Below are positions 1 to 9,264 of a stretch of 22,475 nt of DNA, in pieces. The position numbers and the translations under genes were made by a program. Position 1 is the stretch's first letter. Every line of letters begins with the position of its first letter. A model generated the notes under the pieces. The model had not been told where the DNA came from. It ran no database searches and worked only from the letters and a program-made list of their open reading frames with translations. The stretch covers positions 1-22,475 of the forward strand of contig JBDLTZ010000222.1 in assembly GCA_039805565.1 (NCBI GenBank), read 5' to 3'. Origin of the DNA: CALJIC01 sp039805565 (GTDB taxonomy: Bacteria > Chloroflexota > Chloroflexia > Chloroflexales > Roseiflexaceae).

Positions 1-56
1 TGTTATCTTCTCAACGAGTGCTTCGGCGGCATGGTACTCCACACGTCAAATGTTTG

Positions 57-312
57 TCAAGGATTGCCGCGGACGATTCCGTGGCGTGGGGCTGGGTGCA
101 GAAACAGCCGCAGGATGTCCGGGTTCTGCGTTGGGATGACTTGCACCGTACCGCCCTTATCCACCGTCTCCAGCCCGTTCTCCTTAGCGCCTGGCCTGGC
201 TCTTGACGAAGCCGTTGATCGCGGGGTTCGGGCCAATGTAGGCGATGTCCAGCTCGCCGACGAACAGCGCCTCGATCAGCGCCGGGCCCGCTTGGAAACG
301 GTGATATTTCAG
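57..312 (-). pseudogene. Remnant of a NitT/SsuA-type ABC transporter substrate-binding protein
   Basis: On the minus strand, 312 down to 184 translates to a stretch reading FQAGPALIEALFVGELDIAY followed by IGPNPAINGFVKSQ and a stop. This is the core of periplasmic binding proteins for sulfonates, nitrate or taurine (the GP..IEAL..GELDIAY.GP.PAI motif). A second frame, 185 down to 57, reads KENGLETVDKGGTVQVIPTQ then NPDILRLF and a stop. That matches a later part of the same family (the IPTQNPDIL..F motif). The region normally lying between the two blocks is missing, and the second block starts almost exactly where the first stops, so there is an internal deletion plus a frame change. An in-frame stop at 313-315 also cuts off the N-terminal side. 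The gene is therefore dead. The original substrate cannot be told from these fragments. No permease or ATPase gene is visible in the window. Confidence 0.75.
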
Positions 313-434
313 TTATACGCTGCAACGCCATGCCTCACGCAAGCGTCAGGAAGATGTACGAGCGCGGGCCAGGCGGCGGCTATAGCATAGAGGCAGCGAC
401 GCGCCCCATATCAGCCCCTGAAAGGACCCACACG

Positions 435-1556
435 ATGCGAAAGATACTCCTCCTCCTCGCCCTGGCGCTCGCCGCCCTGATGCCGGCCGGCCTTCCCTCG
501 GCCTCGGCGCAGGCTCGGACGCGCTGCTTCCCCGAGACCGGCCACTGCGTCTCGGGGGCGATCCTGGACTACTGGGAGCGCAACGGAGGGCTGGCGGTCT
601 TCGGCTTCCCGATCGGCCCGCTCGTGCCGAACGAGGTCGTCGAGGCGAGCTGGGTCGGCCCGACGCAGTGGTTCGAGCGCGACCGGCTAGAGGACCACGG
701 ACCCGAGGGGGTGATGGCAGGCCGCATGGGCGCGCGCTACCTCGAGCTGCGCTGGATCGACTGGCAGAACCTGCCGCAGGTGAGCGCGGCGACCCCCGGC
801 TGCGCGTACTTCCCCGAGACGCGCCACAACCTGTGCGAGCCGTTCCTGGGTTACTGGCAGCGCAACGGGGGCCTCGCGCGCTTCAGCTTCCCGATCTCCG
901 AGCCGCAGCGGGAGCGGCTGGGCGAGTGGGAGGGCACGGTGCAGTACTTCGAGCGCCGCCGGATGGAGCACCACACCGAGCTGGCCGGCACGCCCTACGA
1001 GGTGCTCCTCGGTCGCCTGGCCGCCGACGCGCGCGCCATGCAGCCGCCGCAGACCTGCGACACGCCCCTGGCCGAGCCGCTACGCGCCGCCGTCGACTCG
1101 GTGCCGTTCCGCCAGTGGCTCGGCTGCCCGGCCACCGAGGTGTTCGCCGACGCGCCGGCCGCAGTGCAGCGCACCACTGGCGGGCTCTACCTCTGGCTGG
1201 ACCTCGGCCGCGAGGGGCGGCACGTCTTCGTCGCCTACCGCTCGTCGGTGCGGCCGGGCAACCCGGTGGTGCACCAGCGCTTCGACGACACCTGGCAGGA
1301 GGGGGTGGACCCGGTGGACTACCTCGGCGCGCAGCAGCCGGGGCTCTACGCCCCCCGGCGCGGCTTCGGCAAGGTGTGGTTCCTCCACTTCCGCCGCGGG
1401 CCCGAGAGCCCGGGCCTGGGGGTGGAGCAGGAGCGCGCCGAGCGGGCCGTGGTGCAGCGCTTTGGCACCGGCGCCACGGCCGTCCGGCTGGTAGGCGAGG
1501 GGACCACCTACGTATTCGGCGCGCAGGCGGAGCAGTTCGCCGAGGTCAGACCCTAG
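435..1556 (+). CDS. Secreted protein with two FPETGH/NGG..FGFP-type repeats
   Basis: A 373-residue protein of unknown biochemical role, probably exported. The ATG at 435 is chosen because AAAGGA lies about 8 bases upstream and a clean signal peptide follows: MRK, a leucine/alanine core at residues 4-16 and a likely cleavage after ASA at residue 25. Two related repeats follow. One starts at C31 (CFPETGHCVSG, then YWERNGGLAVFGFPI, then a QWFERDRLE block). The other starts at C123 (CAYFPET, then YWQRNGGLARFSFPI, then QYFERRRMEHH). Such repeats recur in secreted proteins of Chloroflexia, which is general knowledge rather than something shown here; they resemble LGFP-type surface repeats. The C-terminal half (about residues 210-373) is a separate region containing HQRFDDTWQEG and GLYAPRRGFGKVW. 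Cysteines near each repeat may form disulfides. The gene stands alone and converges on ileS. An in-frame upstream extension to 330 lacks a signal peptide and is not preferred. Confidence 0.8.
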   Translation: MRKILLLLALALAALMPAGLPSASAQARTRCFPETGHCVSGAILDYWERNGGLAVFGFPIGPLVPNEVVEASWVGPTQWFERDRLEDHGPEGVMAGRMGARYLELRWIDWQNLPQVSAATPGCAYFPETRHNLCEPFLGYWQRNGGLARFSFPISEPQRERLGEWEGTVQYFERRRMEHHTELAGTPYEVLLGRLAADARAMQPPQTCDTPLAEPLRAAVDSVPFRQWLGCPATEVFADAPAAVQRTTGGLYLWLDLGREGRHVFVAYRSSVRPGNPVVHQRFDDTWQEGVDPVDYLGAQQPGLYAPRRGFGKVWFLHFRRGPESPGLGVEQERAERAVVQRFGTGATAVRLVGEGTTYVFGAQAEQFAEVRP

Positions 1557-1566
1557 CCAGGGTCTG
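1547..1566 (+). repeat. Perfect hairpin containing the stop codon of the secreted protein gene
   Basis: CAGACCCT (1547-1554) and AGGGTCTG (1559-1566) form a perfect 8-bp stem with a 4-base loop. The TAG stop codon (1554-1556) spans the top of the stem and the loop. It lies directly before the double-hairpin terminator, so it could be the first part of a stacked termination or 3'-end stability structure. Confidence 0.5.
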
Positions 1567-1574
1567 GGGAGGCT

Positions 1575-1629
1575 CGGAGGGGCTTTGCCCCTCCGAAAAG
1601 GTTATTTTCTCGGGGGCCTTCGGCCCCCG
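1575..1629. terminator. Double-hairpin bidirectional terminator between convergent genes
   Basis: Two perfect inverted repeats lie in tandem: CGGAGGGGC / GCCCCTCCG (1575-1583 and 1587-1595, 3-base loop) and CGGGGGCC / GGCCCCCG (1611-1618 and 1622-1629, 3-base loop). The spacer between them is T-rich (GGTTATTTTCT), giving a U-rich tract after the first hairpin for plus-strand transcripts. It sits between the end of the secreted protein gene and the end of ileS, where a bidirectional terminator is expected. The first hairpin resembles the one at 12502-12523. Confidence 0.65.
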
Positions 1630-1637
1630 AACCCCCT

Positions 1638-4817
<3,180 letters not shown>

Positions 4818-4887
4818 ATCGCCTCCCTCGCTCAGCACACTGCACCGCCGATGGACCGGCGCACTCAATCTGCAGAGGCGGAGAATC

Positions 4888-4917
4888 AAAAAACCCCGCC
4901 CCCTCCTGGGGACGAGG
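4888..4917 (-). terminator. T-box intrinsic terminator upstream of ileS
   Basis: On the minus strand a 10-bp stem (CCTCGTCCCC / GGGGGCGGGG, with two G-U pairs) and a 4-base loop (AGGA) is followed at once by TTTTTT. This is a textbook rho-independent terminator. It begins 13 bases after the T-box bulge sequence, so it can be exclusive with the antiterminator fold, and it lies 70 bases before the ileS start codon. Confidence 0.9.
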
Positions 4918-5258
4918 CCGGAAGAGCCCCGCGGTACCACCCCGCTTCGATCGCTGTTCCATACGTGATCTTGGCGCCACACAGGGCAATCCAACATCAC
5001 ACATCCACAACCGACCGCGCTTTGTGGAGTGCCATCACACTCCCGCCCCGGTAACGGTGGGCGAGCCCGGAGGCTCCTACTGGACAAACACCAGACGAAA
5101 AGCCGCCCGGCGCCCGGTTCAGCATTTCGCGTGTAGCGTTTCGCGTTCGTGCCTCGGCTCGGGAGGGATCTTCAGCGGCCGCCCCGTGCGCGCCTCACAC
5201 CGCCGCGCGCTCGCTGGACCGTTGCTCTGACGCCTACTCGTCTCCGTCAACGCCTTTG
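4888..5258 (-). promoter_or_regulatory. T-box leader (riboswitch) controlling ileS
   Basis: T-box leaders bind uncharged tRNA and switch between antitermination and termination. All key parts are visible on the minus strand. The hallmark T-box bulge sequence GGGGTGGTACCGCG lies at 4943 down to 4930. It is followed by an intrinsic terminator. The Stem I part has an AGTA bulge (GACGAGTAGGCG), an AG-bulge/distal-loop pair (CAGCGAGC then GGTGTGAG) and a GAAGATCCC segment holding a candidate specifier triplet ATC (5169 down to 5167). ATC is an isoleucine codon and agrees with ileS as the target. The Stem II/III region contains GTAGGAGCC and CCGTTACCGG, typical of T-boxes. The transcription start is inferred from the TATAAT at 5265-5270. 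The 3' limit is the U-tract end. The exact specifier register should be treated as probable, since GAT lies one base away. Confidence 0.93.
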
Positions 5259-5264
5259 CCCGCT

Positions 5265-5270
5265 ATTATA
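5265..5270 (-). promoter_or_regulatory. -10 box of the ileS T-box transcript
   Basis: A perfect TATAAT on the minus strand sits about 7 bases before the first bases of the T-box leader. No convincing -35 hexamer is seen 16-18 bases upstream, so the promoter is called on the -10 match and its position relative to the leader. Confidence 0.7.
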
Positions 5271-5305
5271 CCACGCCGCACACCGTTGTGATCGGCCGCG
5301 GGACG

Positions 5306-5339
5306 GAGCGCCGAGGCCCGCCGTAACACCTCGGCGCTC
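5306..5339. terminator. Inverted repeat after the sulfurtransferase gene
   Basis: GAGCGCCGAGG (5306-5316) and CCTCGGCGCTC (5329-5339) form a perfect 11-bp stem with a 12-base loop, 7 bases beyond the sulfurtransferase stop codon. There is no clear U-tract on the minus strand, so it may act as a terminator or as a 3'-end stabiliser. It also separates that gene from the ileS promoter. Confidence 0.55.
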
Positions 5340-5345
5340 TCAGCG

Positions 5346-6197
5346 CTACCCCCGCTCCGGCCCCGTCGCCGCCGGGCGCGCCGGGTCGCTCGACCAGTCG
5401 CTCCACGAGCCCTCGTAGAGCAGGGCGTCGCGCCCGGCGAGGTGCAGCGCCAGCACGTTGTGCGCGGCGGTCACGCCCGAGCCGCAGTAGCAGACCACGG
5501 TCTCCGCGCCGGCCACGCCGAGCGCATCGTAGCGCGCCCGCAGCTCATCCGCCCCGAGCAGCGTGCCGTCCGGCCGCAGGTTGCCGCCGAACGGCGCGGA
5601 GACTGCGCCGGGGATATGGCCGGCGCGCGGGTCGATCGGCTCGACGCGGCCCTCGTAGCGCTCGGCCGCCCGAGCGTCCAGCACCAGCGCGCGCGGGTCG
5701 CGCCGCAGCTCATCCACGGCCGCCGCGCCAACCACCATCTCGGGGTGCGGCCGCGCCTCAAACGGCGCCGGCTCCACCAGCACCACGCCGGCCGCCACTG
5801 GCCCGCCCGCAGCCTGCCACGCCTGCCAGCCGCCGTCCAGCAGCGAGACCCGCGCGTGGCCGAAGTAGCGCAGCAGCCACCACAGGCGAGCGGCGTACGC
5901 CCCGCCGGCTGCGTCGTAGGCCACCACATGCGTATCAGCGCCGATCCCCGCCCGGCCCGCGGCCGCCGCAAAGGCCTCGGCGCTCGGCAGCGGGTGCCGC
6001 CCCGGCCCGCTGCCCTTCGGCGCCGACAGGTCGGTGTCAATGTCCATGTACGCGGCGCCGAGAATGTGGCCCGCCTCGTACTCGGCGCGCCCGCGCCCCG
6101 GCTCGGTCAGGTACCAGCGCACGTCCACCACCCGCACGTCGGGGTCGCCCAGGTGCTCCAGCAGCCAGCCCGCGCTGACCAGCGGCTCAGTTGTCAT
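5346..6197 (-). CDS. Sulfurtransferase, 3-mercaptopyruvate (rhodanese-like) type
   Basis: A 283-residue tandem rhodanese protein that moves sulfane sulfur from a donor such as 3-mercaptopyruvate or thiosulfate to an acceptor. The N-terminal inactive rhodanese domain covers about residues 1-130 (VRVVDVRWYL, EAGHILGA, DGGWQAW). The catalytic domain covers about 155-275 (LVLDARAAERYEG, AGHIPGAVSAPF, EGSWSDW). The active-site loop is C238-GSGVT, the form typical of 3-mercaptopyruvate sulfurtransferases; thiosulfate:cyanide enzymes usually have CRKGVT. Length is normal for the family. The ATG at 6197 is preferred over the in-frame ATG at 6218 because AGAGGA precedes it by about 6 bases and the protein then begins MTTEPLVSAGWLLEHL like its relatives. 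It is a single gene between the ileS leader and a gene-poor gap. Substrate preference is inferred from the loop only. Confidence 0.9.
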   Translation of the reverse strand: MTTEPLVSAGWLLEHLGDPDVRVVDVRWYLTEPGRGRAEYEAGHILGAAYMDIDTDLSAPKGSGPGRHPLPSAEAFAAAAGRAGIGADTHVVAYDAAGGAYAARLWWLLRYFGHARVSLLDGGWQAWQAAGGPVAAGVVLVEPAPFEARPHPEMVVGAAAVDELRRDPRALVLDARAAERYEGRVEPIDPRAGHIPGAVSAPFGGNLRPDGTLLGADELRARYDALGVAGAETVVCYCGSGVTAAHNVLALHLAGRDALLYEGSWSDWSSDPARPAATGPERG

Positions 6198-6403
6198 GGT
6201 GTCCTCTCTGTGTGACACGCCGCACAGGCCGAAGCCCGGCGGCTTGTGGCGGGTTCTAAAAGGTCACACGTGCCCGGGCACTATCGGACGGCAATGCCGG
6301 CGTACGACATCAGTGTCAGGAGTGTGGTGCCAAGCTGCGATGGGTTGAGTGGTAGCGGTCGGTACTCCGCATTGCACCGCTCGAACCGTGCATGGGGACG
6401 TGT

Positions 6404-6496
6404 TTATGGCGTCAGCAGGTCATCGAGGCGAACCGCATCAAGGACGTCGGCCGGCAGATCACGCAGCTTGCGCGTGATGTCTTCAACCGTGGTCAT
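6404..6496 (-). CDS. Possible 30-residue small protein, antitoxin-like N-terminus
   Basis: The minus-strand ORF reads MTTVEDITRKLRDLP then ADVLDAVRLDDLLTP. It is acidic and predicted amphipathic-helical. The pattern resembles the first helices of small Chloroflexi and cyanobacterial antitoxin-like proteins (DUF2281 and similar), but these are longer, so it may be a truncated remnant. GAGAGGGAG lies upstream as a possible ribosome-binding site. The GAGAG can pair with CTCTC just before the ATG, which would hide it. A TATAAT lies at 6592-6587. There is no homology evidence from sequence reading alone. Confidence 0.25.
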   Translation of the reverse strand: MTTVEDITRKLRDLPADVLDAVRLDDLLTP

Positions 6497-6586
6497 GAGA
6501 GTCTTCACTCCCTCTCACGGGTCAGCGACCCGGAGGCAAGCACCGTTGGCCGGCTCCGCGATCTGAGGAGACAGTCAATGACACTC

Positions 6587-6592
6587 ATTATA
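6587..6592 (-). promoter_or_regulatory. Candidate -10 box upstream of the small ORF
   Basis: A perfect TATAAT on the minus strand lies about 90 bases before the ATG of the 30-residue ORF. No good -35 element is visible. It could start that transcript or be chance. Confidence 0.3.
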
Positions 6593-6677
6593 CCCTTGGC
6601 CGTGACGATGGCGACCGGTACGACGCATCGTGAGCAGCCAGGAGTGCTCCGCTATCGTCCTCCCCCGAGTGCTGTTC

Positions 6678-6683
6678 TATAAT
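6678..6683 (+). promoter_or_regulatory. -10 box of a leaderless methyltransferase transcript
   Basis: TATAAT ends 6 bases before the ATG at 6690, so transcription should start at or next to the first base of the start codon. No Shine-Dalgarno sequence can fit. This predicts a leaderless mRNA. The same arrangement is seen at 12864-12869. Confidence 0.6.
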
Positions 6684-6689
6684 GCCCCC

Positions 6690-7364
6690 ATGAGAACCTT
6701 CCTGCGCCTCAAGAACCGCCGCGCCCACCGCCTCCCCGACACCTTCCGCGACGAAGAGCTGCGCTACCCGGAGGAGCTGGTCGCCACGTTCCTGCGGCAG
6801 CACACCCGCCCCGGCGACGTGGTGCTCGACCCGTTCGCGGGCTACGGCACTACGCTCACCGTGGCCGAGCAGATGGGCCGCGTGCCGCTCGGCGTGGAGG
6901 CAGACGAGCGCCGCGTCGCCTACGCCCGCGCGCTGCTGCGCGACCCGGCCGCGCTCCACTGCGCCGACTCGCGCCGCCTGGCCGAGCTCGGCCTCCCGCC
7001 GTGCGACTTCGCCATGACCTCGCCGCCGTTCATGGAGCGCGGCGACGCAGAGTACCCGCTCGAGGGCTACCGGCCCACCGGCGCAGGTTACGAGGATTAC
7101 CTCCGCGAGCTAACGGACGTCTTCGCGCAGGTGCGCGATGTGATGCGCCCGGGCGCGCTCGCGGTGCTGGAGGTGGCGAACCTGCGCGGCTCCGCCGGGG
7201 TCACGACGCTGGCGTGGGACGTGGCGCGCGCGGTGGGTGAGGTGCTGCGCTTCGAGGGCGAGGTGGTGGTGGGGTGGGACTCATACGCGTACGGCTACGA
7301 CCACAGCTACTGCCTGCTGTTCAGGCGCCTGCCGGGGAGCGCGGCGCCCGACACCGGCCGCTGA
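6690..7364 (+). CDS. Orphan DNA methyltransferase (N6-adenine/N4-cytosine family)
   Basis: A 224-residue S-adenosylmethionine-dependent amino-methyltransferase. The cofactor motif DPFAGYGTT is at residues 47-55, preceded by a motif-X-like segment (PEELVATFLRQHTRPGDVVL). The catalytic motif TSPPF is at residues 110-114, a variant of the (D/N/S)PP(Y/F) signature of enzymes that methylate exocyclic amines of DNA. The cofactor motif precedes the catalytic motif with only about 55 residues between, leaving little room there for a target-recognition domain, so recognition may be simple or may reside after residue 115. The protein ends with SYAYGYDHSYCLLFRR, similar to the C-terminal strands of this fold. 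No restriction enzyme gene is adjacent, so it may be solitary. An RNA substrate cannot be ruled out. The start follows the TATAAT so closely that translation is probably leaderless. Confidence 0.8.
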   Translation: MRTFLRLKNRRAHRLPDTFRDEELRYPEELVATFLRQHTRPGDVVLDPFAGYGTTLTVAEQMGRVPLGVEADERRVAYARALLRDPAALHCADSRRLAELGLPPCDFAMTSPPFMERGDAEYPLEGYRPTGAGYEDYLRELTDVFAQVRDVMRPGALAVLEVANLRGSAGVTTLAWDVARAVGEVLRFEGEVVVGWDSYAYGYDHSYCLLFRRLPGSAAPDTGR

Positions 7365-7428
7365 GCTCGGGGAGCGCCTCCATGTATCGCTCCAGCTCCT
7401 CGCTCGTGATGAGGTGCGCCTTGAGCGC
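7351..7428 (-). pseudogene. Short unidentified coding scrap (ALKAHLITSEELERYMEAL)
   Basis: The minus-strand frame from 7428 reads ALKAHLITSEELERYMEALP then ELSG and runs to a stop inside the 3' end of the methyltransferase gene. The LITSEELERYMEAL pattern looks like the C-terminal helix of a larger enzyme, possibly a methyltransferase, but the family cannot be fixed. No start codon or ribosome-binding site is present. It lies next to the PfkB scrap in a different frame, so the interval looks like a graveyard of gene fragments. Confidence 0.35.
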
Positions 7429-7469
7429 GCTGGGCGCACGTGTGGCGCGCGACAACCTGGCCGCGGCGA

Positions 7470-7610
7470 ATCGGCGTTGAAGTTCTTGCGCCGCCCGTCA
7501 GGGTACATGAGATTAACGCTGCGCGCGGTGCCCTGCAGGTCATGGAACAGCCCGCGGGTGTCGATCCCCTCGCGCTCAAAAGTCGCCCGCACCAGCGCTC
7601 CGCCGGCGCT
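7470..7610 (-). pseudogene. Fragment of a PfkB-family sugar kinase
   Basis: The minus-strand translation contains ALVRATFEREGIDTRGLF, then HDLQGTARSVNLMYPDGRRK and NFNAD. This matches an internal part of ribokinase/PfkB carbohydrate kinases (the F..EGIDT..., GT..S..., PDG.R.N pattern around the sugar lid). The N-terminal part, the C-terminal GAGD catalytic motif and any start codon are missing. The fragment begins right at the stop codon of the Ig-like protein gene (7609-7611), so the deletion joint probably lies there. It is non-functional as it stands. Confidence 0.6.
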
Positions 7611-9138
7611 AGCGAGACACCACCGGCAGGTAGTACCGCGCCCCCAGGTCCACGGCCGGCACGACCGACACAGCAAACGAGCCGAGCACTCTTTCGGGCA
7701 CGCTGTTCCCAGCAGTATCTTGCACCGCTCCACGCCCCAGCGCCACCACATACTCGCCTCTGTCGGTCGGGTCCCACGCTCCACCCGGCGCGCTGACCTG
7801 GTACGTCGCAATGCGCTGGGCCTCCCCCAGGCTCAGCACGCCCAGCAGCGCGACGGTCTGCGTGATGCCCCCAGGCCCCCTCACGGTGATGTCCCCGGCG
7901 TCGATGCTGTCCTCGTCGAGCGCCAGGTTATCGCTGTACACGACACTGACTATGTGCGGCCTACCGCCGCCCGCGCTGATGTCGCCGGCAGACAGCAGCG
8001 CGGTGGGGCTGACCGTATCGGTGGTCCACGTCGTCGACACCGCACCGCTGCCGCCGATCCCGTCGTCCAGATCGATCACACCTGCGGCGTCTGCCGTCAG
8101 CGTGTAGCGCCCAGAGCCACCGGTGAGCGAGCCGAGCCCCTCGACCCGGTACTGGGCGCCACCAAGGGGTGTCACATGGGCGCTCCCGAGCGCCAGCGAT
8201 ACACCGTCCCGGGTGAGCGATAGATCGGATGGCGTGAACGTCGTCGCGCTCACCGGCTCCGTCAGCGTGACGTCGACGCTGTCCACAGGGCTGTTGCGAA
8301 GCGCAGGGCTCACTGGCCCCACCGACGCCACCCCCGGGGGGACAACCACTGCCCAGCGGGTGGAGCGCGTGAACAGCGCACTCCCGAGGTTGCCGACCTC
8401 GTCCGCAACCTCCGAGGGATCCACGGTCAGCGTGTAAGAGCCGCGGACCTGCGTCAGAGCGCCGAGCCCGCCGAGGCGGTACACCGAGGGGGACAGCGGC
8501 GTTATTGTGACGGCCTCGAGACTCTGCGGCTCGCCGTCGCGAGTCAGCGCGAGATCAGCGGCCGTGAGCGTGGTCGGGCTGATCGGCTCGAAGAAGCGGA
8601 TATCGACCGATGCCACGGGGGCCGTACGGCGCTGGGGGGAGACCGGCCCCACGGCAGAGACGAGCGGCCCCGTGGCATCCATACGCCACACGTCCGAGGC
8701 CTCGCCAGCCAGCGGCTCGCCCGAGGAGTCCTCGATCCCTGCGCCGGCTACCGTGAGGCGGTAGGTGCCGTCCGGCGTCGTGAGGACGCCCAGGTTTTTG
8801 AGACGGAAGGTGCTCTCGCCAAGGGGGATGATCACGGGGATCCTATCGAGCGGCAGGGCCACCGCGCCGGCGCCGGTGGTGCGTGTCAGCATCAGGTCCG
8901 CCGTAGAGAAGGTCTTGGCCTTGATCGGCGCCGCGAACGCGATATCGATCGAGTCGACCGGCGTGTTGCGTGGGTCGGGCGCCACCGGGCCGACAGCGGC
9001 GAAGGGTGCGCTGACGCCCGCGGCCGGCTGCGAGGCTAACGCCGGGCCCAGCGCGTGGGTATGCGCCGGCTCCGCGCCCGCGAGGACGAGGATGATCAGC
9101 GTTCGGATCGGGTGCACAAGCACGCGGCAAGGGAGCAC
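7609..9138 (-). CDS. Secreted protein with bacterial Ig-like (Big_5-type) repeats
   Basis: A 509-residue probable extracellular or surface protein. It starts at GTG 9138, with AAGAGG about 5 bases upstream, and has a signal-like N-terminus (hydrophobic stretch LIILVLAGAEPAHTHA). At least three similar repeats of about 105 residues follow. Each has the order VGPVSP..R..PVDSVD, then a segment like EPVSATTFTPSDLSLTRDG, then YRVEGLGSLT, then YTLTADAAGV. This is the layout of Big_5-like Ig domains. A fourth, divergent domain starts near PTALLSAGDIS and keeps AVQDTAGNSVPE. The protein ends YYLPVVSR. A short hydrophobic-L-P-hydrophobic tail ending in R is common at the C-termini of Chloroflexi secreted proteins, which I infer may be a sorting or anchoring mark. 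No catalytic domain is seen, so a structural or adhesive role is the guess. Confidence 0.75.
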   Translation of the reverse strand: MLPCRVLVHPIRTLIILVLAGAEPAHTHALGPALASQPAAGVSAPFAAVGPVAPDPRNTPVDSIDIAFAAPIKAKTFSTADLMLTRTTGAGAVALPLDRIPVIIPLGESTFRLKNLGVLTTPDGTYRLTVAGAGIEDSSGEPLAGEASDVWRMDATGPLVSAVGPVSPQRRTAPVASVDIRFFEPISPTTLTAADLALTRDGEPQSLEAVTITPLSPSVYRLGGLGALTQVRGSYTLTVDPSEVADEVGNLGSALFTRSTRWAVVVPPGVASVGPVSPALRNSPVDSVDVTLTEPVSATTFTPSDLSLTRDGVSLALGSAHVTPLGGAQYRVEGLGSLTGGSGRYTLTADAAGVIDLDDGIGGSGAVSTTWTTDTVSPTALLSAGDISAGGGRPHIVSVVYSDNLALDEDSIDAGDITVRGPGGITQTVALLGVLSLGEAQRIATYQVSAPGGAWDPTDRGEYVVALGRGAVQDTAGNSVPERVLGSFAVSVVPAVDLGARYYLPVVSR

Positions 9139-9156
9139 GGCAACCTCTTCGACCTA

Positions 9157-9172
9157 ACAGTGCAAACACTGT
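9157..9172. promoter_or_regulatory. Inverted repeat in the leader of the Ig-like protein gene
   Basis: ACAGTG (9157-9162) and CACTGT (9167-9172) form a perfect 6-bp inverted repeat with a CAAA spacer, 19 bases upstream of the GTG start and just before the ribosome-binding site. It could be an operator for a dimeric regulator or a small hairpin in the mRNA leader. A weak -10-like TATAGT lies further upstream on the minus strand, near 9190. Confidence 0.35.
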
Positions 9173-9264
9173 AGGGACGTGCTCTGACTATAGCGTGACA
9201 CTGGCTCCAGACCTAATAAAATATTTGTCACATGGCAAGAATCCGAGCGCGAGTCGGAGGAGGG

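Larger units (their letters stand above)
6198..6689. other. Gene-poor gap of about 490 bases
   Basis: No conserved protein-coding gene is evident here. It contains a tiny minus-strand ORF with its own TATAAT (entered separately) and the -10 box of the methyltransferase gene. A 28-codon plus-strand open stretch (6269-6352, then TAG) carries HQCQECGAKLRW, a CxxC knuckle loosely like the zinc-ribbon start of some transposases. That is too short and too weak to call. Base composition is less GC-biased than in the genes, consistent with non-coding or decayed sequence. Confidence 0.5.

Noticed and set aside
11..331. A 106-codon minus-strand ORF at the left edge
   Set aside because: It is an out-of-frame reading across the binding-protein remnant. 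The family-like residues are in the two other minus-strand frames.
330..434. Upstream extension of the secreted repeat protein
   Set aside because: It would bury the signal peptide 35 residues inside the protein. The ATG at 435 has a ribosome-binding site and a proper signal sequence.
6269..6355. Zinc-knuckle stretch HQCQECGAKLRW resembling a transposase N-terminus
   Set aside because: Only 28 codons, with no further transposase motifs, terminal repeats or target duplication. Too weak to call a mobile element.
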